64,000 nt of DNA, taken from positions 124,001-188,000 of the forward strand of contig JBGAQP010000001.1 in assembly GCA_044220635.1 (NCBI GenBank), read 5' to 3'. Under the pieces are notes generated by a model. The model made no database searches, was not told where the DNA came from, and saw only the letters and a list, made by a program, of their open reading frames with translations. The first letter of the stretch is position 1. Each line of letters starts with the position of its first letter. Shown piece by piece: positions 27,592-34,251 of the stretch. The position numbers were made by a program, and so were the translations under genes. The stretch is from JBGAQP01 sp044220635. Lineage in GTDB: Bacteria > Pseudomonadota > Gammaproteobacteria > Burkholderiales > Usitatibacteraceae.

Positions 27592-27807
27592 ATGAACCCC
27601 AGGAACCTTCGCATCGCCGCCGCGGCCGCCGCCGCGGGTTTCCTCCTCGCCGTCCCCGCCGCCCAGGCCGCGGCGAAGCCGCAGACCCCCGAGGCGCGCG
27701 CCCAGGAAGCCGCGGCCCAGGGCCCCGATCAGCTGCGCCGCTTCATCCAGCGCACGCGCATGGTCTACGGCCTCTACTTCCACGACTTCGTGAAGGCCGG
27801 CCGCTAG
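27592..27807 (+). CDS. Small secreted protein of unknown function
   Basis: A 71-residue protein with an AGGAG ribosome-binding site seven bases before the ATG. Residues 1-26 form a signal peptide (RIAAAAAAAGFLLAVPAAQA). The mature part is about 45 residues, ending QLRRFIQRTRMVYGLYFHDFVKAGR, an amphipathic, basic and aromatic helix. It opens a run of small genes between yggT and the dynamin gene and is followed at once by a very stable hairpin. Family not recognised; the ribosome-binding site and signal peptide make a real gene likely. Confidence 0.6.
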   Translation: MNPRNLRIAAAAAAAGFLLAVPAAQAAAKPQTPEARAQEAAAQGPDQLRRFIQRTRMVYGLYFHDFVKAGR

Positions 27808-27816
27808 CGGGCCGCG

Positions 27817-27840
27817 GGCGGGGGCGTTCGCGCCCCCGCC
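27817..27840 (+). terminator. Very stable UUCG hairpin after the small secreted-protein gene
   Basis: GGCGGGGGCG-TTCG-CGCCCCCGCC: a perfect 10-bp GC stem capped by a UUCG tetraloop, starting ten bases after the stop at 27807. No T-run follows, so it may be a transcript-stabilising 3' end or a poor terminator. Confidence 0.5.
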
Positions 27841-27853
27841 GCCCTCCCATCCC

Positions 27854-28015
27854 GTGGCCACTCGCCGCGCCCCGGCCGCCTCGGCGGGAAAGCGCCCCGG
27901 CCGCGCCCGGCGCGCGCGAGCGCTCGCCGCCGCGATCCGCCGTCTCGCCGGCACCGTCGCCGGCCGCTTGCCGCACGCCGGCTCCATCGTCGCCGCCAAC
28001 GACCCGCAGGCCTGA
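27854..28015 (+). CDS. Possible small basic protein ending AANDPQA
   Basis: A 53-codon frame from a GTG, with no good ribosome-binding site. The N-terminal 35 residues are rich in Arg and Ala. It is listed because it ends GSIVAANDPQA. The AAND near the C-terminus recurs in the two small membrane proteins downstream (AANDAEILEAA and AANDEALLQAA). It could be a degenerate relative or chance. It ends 40 bp before a CRP-like site. Confidence 0.3.
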   Translation: MATRRAPAASAGKRPGRARRARALAAAIRRLAGTVAGRLPHAGSIVAANDPQA

Positions 28016-28055
28016 GCGGCCGCGCCCCGCCGCGCGGAAGAATGCGCAGCGCCCC

Positions 28056-28099
28056 TGTGACCCCGGCCACAGGTCCCCGTCCGATATTTCACCTGTAAC
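28056..28099 (+). promoter_or_regulatory. CRP/FNR-family dyad with aligned -10 box (site 1)
   Basis: TGTG-N8-CACA at 28056-28071 (part of a CTGTG-N8-CACAG dyad) has the layout of CRP-type sites. TGTAAC at 28094-28099 is a 4/6 match to TATAAT, placed 38 bp from the dyad start as in a class II promoter. GATATTTCA lies between them at 28083-28091, exactly where a second copy occurs at 29043. It would drive the small membrane gene at 28227. Confidence 0.45.
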
Positions 28100-28177
28100 G
28101 GGCCGAATCCTCGGCGGCCCCGGGCGCGGCGCCTGCGTAGATTGGGCACCAGTCGCGGAACGAACCGCGCTCCCGAT

Positions 28178-28197
28178 ACCCGGCAGGGGCCTGCCGG
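28178..28197 (+). repeat. Leader hairpin repeat, copy 1
   Basis: The 20-mer ACCCGGCAGGGGCCTGCCGG, whose last 18 bases fold as CCGGCAGG/CCTGCCGG. An identical copy lies at 28758-28777. Both copies end exactly 29 bases before the start codon of a paralogous small membrane protein. Confidence 0.75.
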
Positions 28198-28226
28198 ACG
28201 CAACGCCCAGCAAAAAAGGAATACAG

Positions 28227-28418
28227 ATGAACGACGCATTGAACGCCCTCCTCACCCTCTCCTTCTTCGCGCCGATGGCGCTGATGGTCGCGGCGAACCT
28301 CGCGACGTTCCGGGCGCCCGCCTGCCCCGCCCCGGTCCTGCCGCGCGCCGCGCTCCCGCGCAGCGCGGGCCCGACGGGCGAAGCCGCCAACGACGCCGAG
28401 ATCCTCGAGGCGGCCTGA
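28227..28418 (+). CDS. Small single-span membrane protein, type A (copy 1)
   Basis: A 63-residue protein with AAGGA seven bases before its ATG. One hydrophobic span (about 6-26, ALLTLSFFAPMALMVAANLA) is followed by a Pro/Ala-rich tail ending AANDAEILEAA. It is clearly paralogous to the protein at 28807: both share FAPxALxVA, a following RA...PA, and AAND...AA at the end. The leader carries a 20-base hairpin identical in both copies. It is followed 15 bp later by a type B small protein. Function unknown; the duplication and conserved signals argue that it is real. Confidence 0.65.
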   Translation: MNDALNALLTLSFFAPMALMVAANLATFRAPACPAPVLPRAALPRSAGPTGEAANDAEILEAA

Positions 28419-28433
28419 ACGCGGGAGCGCGCC

Positions 28434-28610
28434 GTGAACTTCGCGCACTTCGCCCTCGCGCTCCTCGCCGTCGGGCTCCCGCTGGTGGGGGTGCTCGCGG
28501 TCGCGGCCTGGCTCGCCCGGCGCGGCATCCGGCAGATCCGCCTGGTCGACCGCGAGGGGCGCCCCGTCGCCGAGGTCGTGATCGGCGCCTCGCCCCCGGA
28601 GGCGCCGTGA
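28434..28610 (+). CDS. Small single-span membrane protein, type B (copy 1)
   Basis: A 58-residue frame from a GTG, starting VNFAHFALALLAVGLPLVGV. One span (about 4-27) is followed by a basic stretch (WLARRGIRQIR) and a short soluble tail (LVDREGRPVAEVVIGASPPEAP). It resembles the protein at 29139 (MNFADAYLLYAIAAFAMVLA...WLAERV): NFA start, one span, then a Trp-Leu-Ala-x-Arg border. It lies 15 bp after the type A gene, so the two likely form one unit. Missed by length-limited gene calling. Confidence 0.5.
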   Translation: MNFAHFALALLAVGLPLVGVLAVAAWLARRGIRQIRLVDREGRPVAEVVIGASPPEAP

Positions 28611-28757
28611 GCCCCGTCGCGCGGGACCGTCACGAAGGCTTCATCGGCCGGAAATGGCGCGAAACGCAGAATTCGTTCCGCGATTTCGGCGTTTCGTCGC
28701 TTTCGGCTCGCGGCGAGGCGCCGCACCCGCCTAGAGTGCACTGCATTCGCGAAGTCG

Positions 28758-28777
28758 ACCCGGCAGGGGCCTGCCGG
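28758..28777 (+). repeat. Leader hairpin repeat, copy 2
   Basis: Identical to the 20-mer at 28178-28197 and again 29 bases before a start codon (28807). TAGAGT at 28732-28737 is a possible -10 box upstream, and an inverted repeat GAAACGC/GCGTTTC lies at 28661-28695. Confidence 0.75.
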
Positions 28778-28806
28778 GGGACCGAGCCCAACCCCGAGGA
28801 ATGACG

Positions 28807-29001
28807 ATGGAAACCGTGAACCTGCTGATCAGCTTCTCGCTCTTCGCGCCGGTGGCGCTGCTCGTCGCGGGCCAGGTCGCGAGCCTGCGTGCCGCGAGCT
28901 TCCCGGCCCGCGGCCCGTTCGCCGCGACCACGCTCGCCGCCACCCTCCGCCCCGATGCCGTGGCGGCGGCCAACGACGAAGCGCTCCTCCAGGCGGCCTG
29001 A
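28807..29001 (+). CDS. Small single-span membrane protein, type A (copy 2)
   Basis: A 64-residue protein, METVNLLISFSLFAPVALLVAG..., one span then a tail ending AANDEALLQAA. Two ATGs are available; I chose the second (28807). GAGGA is six bases before it but touches the first, and the leader hairpin is then 29 bases away, exactly as in copy 1. It shares the FAPxALxVA core and C-terminal AAND motif with copy 1, while the middle differs in length and sequence. Function unknown. Confidence 0.65.
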   Translation: METVNLLISFSLFAPVALLVAGQVASLRAASFPARGPFAATTLAATLRPDAVAAANDEALLQAA

Positions 29002-29015
29002 GGGGCCCGGGGATC

Positions 29016-29059
29016 TGTGCGATGGCGCACAGGGCGGCGTTGGATATTTCAACCGCAAT
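29016..29059 (+). promoter_or_regulatory. CRP/FNR-family dyad with aligned -10 region (site 2)
   Basis: TGTG-N8-CACA at 29016-29031, inside CTGTG-N8-CACAG, then GATATTTCA at 29043-29051. The distance between dyad and GATATTTCA is the same as at site 1. The aligned -10 position holds CGCAAT (29054-29059), a weak match. The predicted transcript would begin near 29065, at the foot of a long hairpin, and lead into the gene at 29139. Confidence 0.4.
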
Positions 29060-29063
29060 GCGT

Positions 29064-29115
29064 GGAATGCTCCACAGACCGGCCCCCGGCGGGCCGGTAG
29101 TGTGGAGGCCATTCC
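29064..29115 (+). other. Long structured leader RNA before the type B gene copy 2
   Basis: A 52-base nested inverted repeat: GGAATG + CTCCACA + CCGGCCC on the left pair with GGGCCGG + TGTGGAG + CATTCC on the right, with only small bulges and a five-base loop. That is about 20 bp of pairing. It lies between CRP-like site 2 and the start at 29139. No T-run follows, so it is more likely a leader structure than a terminator. Confidence 0.55.
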
Positions 29116-29138
29116 AACCCGAGGCCGCAACCCGGACC

Positions 29139-29357
29139 ATGAACTTCGCCGACGCCTACCTTCTCTACGCGATCGCCGCCTTCGCGATGGTGCTCGCGGG
29201 CCTCGGCGCGTGGCTGGCCGAGCGCGTCGCGGGCCCGCCGCGCCGGCGCGAGCCCCCCTCCCCGGTGTGGGTGTTCAACAACATGCCGGCGGCGAGCCGG
29301 GTGGACACCGAGGTCTCGGCGAGAGCCGCCGCGGCCCGGACCCGGAGGATGGCGTGA
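29139..29357 (+). CDS. Small single-span membrane protein, type B (copy 2)
   Basis: A 72-residue protein from the ATG at 29139 (MNFADAYLLYAIAAFAMVLAGLGAWLAERV). One span is followed by a basic, Pro-rich cytoplasmic-type tail (PPRRREPPSPVWVFNNMPAAS...). It resembles the small protein at 28434 in its NFA start and span-border pattern, though the tails differ. The frame stays open further upstream, but that part would run through the structured leader. No strong ribosome-binding site is seen. Confidence 0.5.
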   Translation: MNFADAYLLYAIAAFAMVLAGLGAWLAERVAGPPRRREPPSPVWVFNNMPAASRVDTEVSARAAAARTRRMA

Positions 29358-29512
29358 GCGTGCGTCCCCGCGGACCCCACTTCGGCGCGAAGCCCGGCTG
29401 GCGCCGCGGCTTCCTCGCCGTGGCGAGCCGCTCCCCGGCCCCGCCCTCGGCCCCCGCTTTCGGCCGCCGGCCCCTGTTCGGGCCGCGCCCGGCGCGGGCG
29501 GTTGTGAGCTAA
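29354..29512 (+). CDS. Possible small basic protein
   Basis: A 52-codon frame from a GTG that overlaps the preceding stop (GTGA). The product is rich in Arg, Pro and Ala (VSVRPRGPHFGAKPGWRRGFLAVASRSP...) with no recognisable domain. The overlap suggests coupling, but composition alone could give an open frame in DNA this GC-rich. Its end runs into CRP-like site 3. Confidence 0.3.
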   Translation: MSVRPRGPHFGAKPGWRRGFLAVASRSPAPPSAPAFGRRPLFGPRPARAVVS

Positions 29513-29546
29513 GTCACTCATCCAGCGCGCGAAACTCGGATACACT
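29503..29546 (+). promoter_or_regulatory. CRP-type class II promoter of the dynamin-like gene (site 3)
   Basis: TGTGA-GCTAAG-TCACT at 29503-29518 matches the CRP consensus TGTGA-N6-TCACA in nine of ten positions. TACACT at 29541-29546 is the -10 box, which puts the dyad centre at about -41.5 from the predicted start near 29552. The gene begins at 29588. This is the best of the three CRP-like promoters in the region. Confidence 0.55.
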
Positions 29547-29587
29547 GGGCTCCGACTTTCCGGTCGGAGCCCGGTCCCCGTTCGCGC

Positions 29588-32092
29588 ATGACACCCGATT
29601 CCGCCTCGAAAACGCGGTTCGAAGCCGAGATCGCCCGCTACAACAAGTGGCGCGAGGACCTCACGCAGTCGGTGAACGCGTACCACGACTGGCTCGAGGG
29701 CAACGGCCAGCTCGACGTCCAGCAGTCGATCCGCTTCTACGACCTGCTCGAGAACCTGAACAAGGGCCGGCTCATGCTCGCCTTCCTCGCGGAGTTCTCG
29801 CGGGGCAAGTCCGAGCTCATCAACGCGCTCTTCTTCTCGAGCTTCAAGGAGCGGCTCCTGCCCTCCGACGTCGGGCGCACGACGATGTGCCCGACCGAGA
29901 TCTTCCACGACCCCAGCGAGGAGCCCTACCTCAAGCTCCTGTCGGTCGAGACCCGCTACCGCGACGAGTCGATCTCGCAGCTGAAGAACATGCCCGTGGA
30001 GTGGAGCAAGATCCGGCTGAACACGGGCTCGGCGCGGGACATGAAGGAGGCGCTGAAGGCGCTCGCCGACACCAAGCGCGTCTACGCGCTGGAGGCCCGG
30101 ATGCTCGGCCTCGCGCCGATGCTCAACGAAAAGGGGGAGCTGCCGGGCGAGGAGGAGCTGGTCGAGGTGCCGGCGTGGCGCTACGCCATGATCAACTACC
30201 CGCACCCGCTGCTCACCAACGGGCTCTCCATCCTCGACACGCCCGGCCTCAACGCCCTGGGCATGGAGCCCGAGCTCACGGTCTCCACGGTGCCCAACGC
30301 GCACGCGATCCTCTTCCTGCTGTCGATCGACACCGGGGTCACCAAGAGCGACATGGAGATCTGGAGCCGCTACGTCCGCCCGGGCCTGCCGCAGAAGATC
30401 GCCGTGCTCAACAAGATCGACCTCATGTGGGACGAGCTGAAGACCCCGCAGGAAGTCGAGCGCGCGATCGCCCGGATGGTGGAGACGACCTCGCAGGCGC
30501 TGCAGCTGCCGCGCGAGCGCATCTTCGCGATCTCGGCGCAGAAGGCGCTGCTCGGCAAGGTGCGCGAGGACGCGGGCCTGGTGAAGAAGAGCGGGATCGA
30601 GTCCCTCGAGCGCTTCCTCGCCGACGAGATCGTGCCCATGAAGCGCCAGATCCTGTGCCGCGCGGTCGTCGGCGAGATCGGCGGCATGATGGCCTCCTCG
30701 CGGGCCTCGATCGCCAAGAAGCAGCAGGCGAACCACGGCGAGATCGCCGAGCTCGCGGGCCTGGTGGGCAAGAGCCGCGACGTGGTGACCAAGCTCTGGC
30801 AGCGGATTACCGCCGAGAAGAACGCCTACAACGCGGCCCTCGCCGAGTTCAAGGTGAACCACGCGCAGTTCGGCGCGAAGCGCGCCGCGCTCATGGACAT
30901 GCTCAACCCCGTCAAGATGGACGCGATGCTCGCGAAGAGCGCCGAGTCGCTCGAGGGCTCGTGGATGACGGTCGGGCTGCAGCGCGGGATGCGCGAGCTC
31001 GCGAAGCAGATGGCGGAGAACTTCGACGCCGTGTTCGCCGCCTCCGAGGACATCAAGAAGCTGATGCAGGGGGTCTACAACACCTTCGTCGAGAAGTTCG
31101 GCTTCCAGAAGATGACCATTCCCTCCCTCGACCTGGAGCTGCACAACACCAAGCTCAAGCTCCTCGTCGCCGAGACCGACGCCTTCAGCCGCGACCCGCT
31201 CAACGTCGCGGCCTACAAGAGCTTCTTCGTGAAGAAGTTCTACAACTCGCTCGTCTCCCAGGCGAGAACGCTCTTCGCCGACGCGCGCACCCAGAGCGAG
31301 CGCTGGGTCCAGGCGGTGACGCTGCCGCTGGAGATCCAGATCAAGGACCACAAGGCGCAGCTGCAGTCGCGCCTCGACAGCCTCGCGAAGATCAACGAGA
31401 AGAGCTCCTCGATCAACGAGCAGATGGCGATCCTCAAGGCGGCCGAGGCCGAGCTCAAGGGGCAGCGCGACATGATCGAGGGGCTGATCGCGAGGGTGTC
31501 GCAGCACGAGGCGAAGGCCTCGCTCGCGCCCGAGCCCGCCGCGCCCGCGCCGACGCTGCCCGAGACCGAGGTGCCCGCCGAGCTCATGAAGACCACCAAG
31601 CTCGCCTTCGAGGCCTCCGCCCGGGCGGCGGCGCGCGCCGCGGCGGCCGCGGCCCCGGCGCCGGCCCCGGCGAAGCCCGCCGCCCCCGCCGCTCCCGCCG
31701 GGCCGCTCATCTCCGACGACTTCATGGCGGCGGAATTCGGCCACCAGGAGGCGCCCGCGGCCGGGGGCGACGCCCAGCGCACCCAGCGCGTGCCCGCGGC
31801 GACGGAAGGCGCGGAGCGCACGCAGCGCCTGTCCACCGCCCAGCCCGAGGGGGCCGAAAGGACGCAGCGCATGCCCGCCGCGGACGCCCAGCGCACGCAG
31901 CGCCTCGGCGAGAGCGAGAAGACGCAGAGGATCGCGTCGCTCGACCCGGGCTGGCGTCCCGACAGCACCCAGAAGCTCGACCCCGGCGCCGCGGCCTCCG
32001 CCGCGGAGACCACCCAGAAGCTCGACGAGTCGATCTGGAAGCTGCAGGAGGCCCGGCGGATCCTCCAGGGCCTCAATCCCGGGAAGAAGTAG
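29588..32092 (+). CDS. Dynamin-family GTPase with a repeat-rich C-terminal tail
   Basis: An 834-residue protein. The N-terminal dynamin-type G domain has P-loop AEFSRGKSELINAL (68-81), DVGRTTMCPTEIF as the switch threonine region, LDTPGLNA as G3 and VLNKIDLM as G4. A long helical stalk follows to about 650. Then comes an Ala/Pro-rich linker (about 660-715) and a disordered tail (about 730-812) with seven degenerate copies of x-TQ-[RK]-[hydrophobic]: RTQRV, RTQRL, RTQRM, RTQRL, KTQRI, STQKL, TTQKL. Bacterial dynamins remodel or protect membranes. The tail repeats look like a docking or phosphorylation array. Its promoter carries a CRP-like site. Confidence 0.85.
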   Translation: MTPDSASKTRFEAEIARYNKWREDLTQSVNAYHDWLEGNGQLDVQQSIRFYDLLENLNKGRLMLAFLAEFSRGKSELINALFFSSFKERLLPSDVGRTTMCPTEIFHDPSEEPYLKLLSVETRYRDESISQLKNMPVEWSKIRLNTGSARDMKEALKALADTKRVYALEARMLGLAPMLNEKGELPGEEELVEVPAWRYAMINYPHPLLTNGLSILDTPGLNALGMEPELTVSTVPNAHAILFLLSIDTGVTKSDMEIWSRYVRPGLPQKIAVLNKIDLMWDELKTPQEVERAIARMVETTSQALQLPRERIFAISAQKALLGKVREDAGLVKKSGIESLERFLADEIVPMKRQILCRAVVGEIGGMMASSRASIAKKQQANHGEIAELAGLVGKSRDVVTKLWQRITAEKNAYNAALAEFKVNHAQFGAKRAALMDMLNPVKMDAMLAKSAESLEGSWMTVGLQRGMRELAKQMAENFDAVFAASEDIKKLMQGVYNTFVEKFGFQKMTIPSLDLELHNTKLKLLVAETDAFSRDPLNVAAYKSFFVKKFYNSLVSQARTLFADARTQSERWVQAVTLPLEIQIKDHKAQLQSRLDSLAKINEKSSSINEQMAILKAAEAELKGQRDMIEGLIARVSQHEAKASLAPEPAAPAPTLPETEVPAELMKTTKLAFEASARAAARAAAAAAPAPAPAKPAAPAAPAGPLISDDFMAAEFGHQEAPAAGGDAQRTQRVPAATEGAERTQRLSTAQPEGAERTQRMPAADAQRTQRLGESEKTQRIASLDPGWRPDSTQKLDPGAAASAAETTQKLDESIWKLQEARRILQGLNPGKK

Positions 32093-32114
32093 CCGCCCCC
32101 GAACGGCCCGGCCG

Positions 32115-33569
32115 CTACACCAGGATCACGTCGTACTGCTCCTGCATGTAGGCCGTCTCCACCTGCATCGAGATGGGCTTGCCGATGAAGTCGCCGAGCT
32201 GCGTGAGGCTCGCCGACTCGTCCTCGAGGAAGAGGTCGATCACCTTCTGGGAGGCGAGGATGCGGTACTCCTTCGCGCCGAACTGCCGGTCGGCGCGCAG
32301 GATCTCGCGCAGGATCTCGTAGCAGATCGTCTGGCCGGTCTTGAGCTCCCCGCGCCCCTCGCACACGGGGCAGGCCTCGCAGAGCACGTGGGCGAGGGAC
32401 TCGCGCGTCCTCTTGCGCGTCATCTCGACGAGCCCGAGCTGCGTGAACCCGTTGACGGTGATCCGCGTGCGGTCCTTGGCGAGCGCCTTGCGCAGCTCCG
32501 CGAGCACCGCGTCGCGGTGCTCCTCGCTGTCCATGTCGATGAAGTCGACGATGATGATCCCGCCGAGGTTCCGGAGCCGCAGCTGGCGCGCGATCGCCTG
32601 CGCGGCCTCGAGGTTGGTCTTGAAGATCGTGTCGTCGAAGGAGCGCCCCGAGACGAAGCCGCCGGTGTTCACGTCGACCGTCGTGAGCGCCTCCGTCTGG
32701 TCGATGATCACGTAGCCGCCGCTCTTGAGGTCCACGCGGCGCGCAAGCGCGCGCTCGATCTCGTCCTCGACGGCGAAGAGGTCGAAGAGGGGGCGCTCGC
32801 CGCCGTAGTGCTCGAGGATGGGCACGGCCGGCCGGATGTAGCGCGAGGCGAACTCCTGCATCCTCAAGAAGGTCTCGCGCGAATCCACGATGATGCGCTC
32901 CGTGGAATCCGACACGAGGTCGCGCAGCACCCGGGTCGCGAGCGAGAGGTCCTGGTAGAGCAGGGCCTGCGGGGGCGCGGTCGTGGCCGAGTGCTGGATC
33001 TGCTTCCAGAGCGTGACGAGGTAGTCGATGTCGGCGCGCAGCTCGGACTCTCCGGCCGCCTCCGCGACGGTGCGCACGATGAAGCCGCCGGACTCGCCCT
33101 CGGGGATCAGCGCGTGGAGCTTCTCGCGCAGGCTCTCGCGCTCGGCCTCGTCCTCGATGCGCTGCGAGATGCCGATGTGCGGGTCCTGCGGCAGGTAGAC
33201 GAGCAATCGCCCGGCGATCGAGACCTGCGTGGACAGCCGCGCCCCCTTGGAGCCGATCGGGTCCTTCACGACCTGCACGAGCAGCGTCTGGCCCTCGGAG
33301 AGGATGCGCTCGATGGGGCGGTCGGCGCCGCCGTTGGCGCGGTCCATTCGGATGTCGGCCACGTGGAGGAACGCGGCGCGCGCGAGCCCGATCTCCACGA
33401 ACGCCGACTGCATGCCGGGCAGGACCCGGCACACGCGCCCGAGGTAGATGTTGCCCACGATGCCGCGGCTCGAGCCCCGCTCGACGTGCAGCTCCTGCAC
33501 CGTGCCCTGCTCGGTGACCGCGACCCGCGTCTCCTGCGGGGTGACGTTGATGAGGATCTGCTCGTTCAC
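32115..33569 (-). CDS. rng: Ribonuclease G
   Basis: A 484-residue endoribonuclease that matures the 16S rRNA 5' end and cleaves some mRNAs. An S1 domain occupies about 37-128 (GIVGNIYLGRVCRVLPGMQSAFVEIG). The catalytic DNase I-like domain carries DVNTGGF (Asp299) and IIVDFIDMDSEEHRD. The Zn-link CEACPVC is near 400. There is no RNase E-type C-terminal scaffold. It is the last gene of the nadD-rsfS-rlmH-maf-rng run, separated from maf by a palindromic repeat. Confidence 0.95.
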   Translation of the reverse strand: MNEQILINVTPQETRVAVTEQGTVQELHVERGSSRGIVGNIYLGRVCRVLPGMQSAFVEIGLARAAFLHVADIRMDRANGGADRPIERILSEGQTLLVQVVKDPIGSKGARLSTQVSIAGRLLVYLPQDPHIGISQRIEDEAERESLREKLHALIPEGESGGFIVRTVAEAAGESELRADIDYLVTLWKQIQHSATTAPPQALLYQDLSLATRVLRDLVSDSTERIIVDSRETFLRMQEFASRYIRPAVPILEHYGGERPLFDLFAVEDEIERALARRVDLKSGGYVIIDQTEALTTVDVNTGGFVSGRSFDDTIFKTNLEAAQAIARQLRLRNLGGIIIVDFIDMDSEEHRDAVLAELRKALAKDRTRITVNGFTQLGLVEMTRKRTRESLAHVLCEACPVCEGRGELKTGQTICYEILREILRADRQFGAKEYRILASQKVIDLFLEDESASLTQLGDFIGKPISMQVETAYMQEQYDVILV

Positions 33570-33571
33570 GT

Positions 33572-33618
33572 TTCCTCCCTCTGCCTGGGCAGAGGGTCGG
33601 GGCGAGGGTGGGAGAGGG
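33572..33618. repeat. REP-like palindromic repeat, copy 1
   Basis: CCCTCTGC-CTGG-GCAGAGGG hairpin followed by TCGGGGCGAGGGTGGGAGAG, in the rng-maf gap. Related hairpin-plus-GGGxGAGGG elements lie inside polA (51775) and before the 5-oxoprolinase gene (62217), all in the same orientation. Confidence 0.6.
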
Positions 33619-33636
33619 GGCCGGGACGAGGCTGCA

Positions 33637-34251
33637 TCATGGCACGGCCACCCCGAATTCTCGCAGGAGCGCCGCCGTTTCGAAAAGCGGCAGGCCCATG
33701 ACGCCCGTGTAGCTGCCCTCGAGGCGCCCGACGAAGGCGCCCGCGCGGCCCTGGATGCCGTAGGCGCCGGCCTTGTCGTAGGGCTCGCCGGTCTGCGCGT
33801 AGGCGCGGATGCGCTCCGCCGAGAGCTCGCCGAAGGTCACGAGGGACTCGCTCACCGCCATCTCGAGGCGCCCCTCGAAGGCCACGGCCACCGCGGTGAG
33901 CACCCGGTGGCGCGTCCCCGAGAGAGCGCCGAGGATGCGCTCGGCGTCCGCCCGGTCCGCGGGCTTGCCGAGGATCTCGTCGCCGAGCGCGACCGTGGTG
34001 TCCGCGGCGAGGGCGGGCATTCGCCGCAGGCCCTTTCGCATCAGCACGCGCTGCCAGGCCGCTGCGGCCTTGGCGCGCGCGACGCGCCGCACGTAGTCGC
34101 CCGGCGCCTCGCCGGGCAGCGCGTCCTCCGAGGTCTCGGGGTCCGCGCGCGCGCCCTCGCGGAAGAGGAGCGGCTCGAAACGCACGCCGATCTGCGCGAG
34201 GAGCTCCCGGCGCCGGGGGCTGCGCGAGGCGAGGTAGATCGCGCGGCTCAT
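33637..34251 (-). CDS. maf: Maf-family nucleotide pyrophosphatase
   Basis: A 204-residue protein of the Maf/HAM1-like family, which hydrolyses non-canonical or modified nucleoside triphosphates. The N-terminal signature LASRSPRRRELL, the middle block ADTTVALGDEILGKPAD and YGIQGRAGAFVGRLEGSYTGVMGLPL are all present. The QG...GS pattern fits the dTTP/UTP-acting subgroup. Its ATG overlaps the rlmH stop by four bases. Confidence 0.93.
   Translation of the reverse strand: MSRAIYLASRSPRRRELLAQIGVRFEPLLFREGARADPETSEDALPGEAPGDYVRRVARAKAAAAWQRVLMRKGLRRMPALAADTTVALGDEILGKPADRADAERILGALSGTRHRVLTAVAVAFEGRLEMAVSESLVTFGELSAERIRAYAQTGEPYDKAGAYGIQGRAGAFVGRLEGSYTGVMGLPLFETAALLREFGVAVP

Noticed and set aside
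28801..28803. First ATG of the second type A small gene as the start
   Set aside because: The Shine-Dalgarno touches it directly. The second ATG has proper spacing and restores the 29-base distance to the leader hairpin seen in copy 1.
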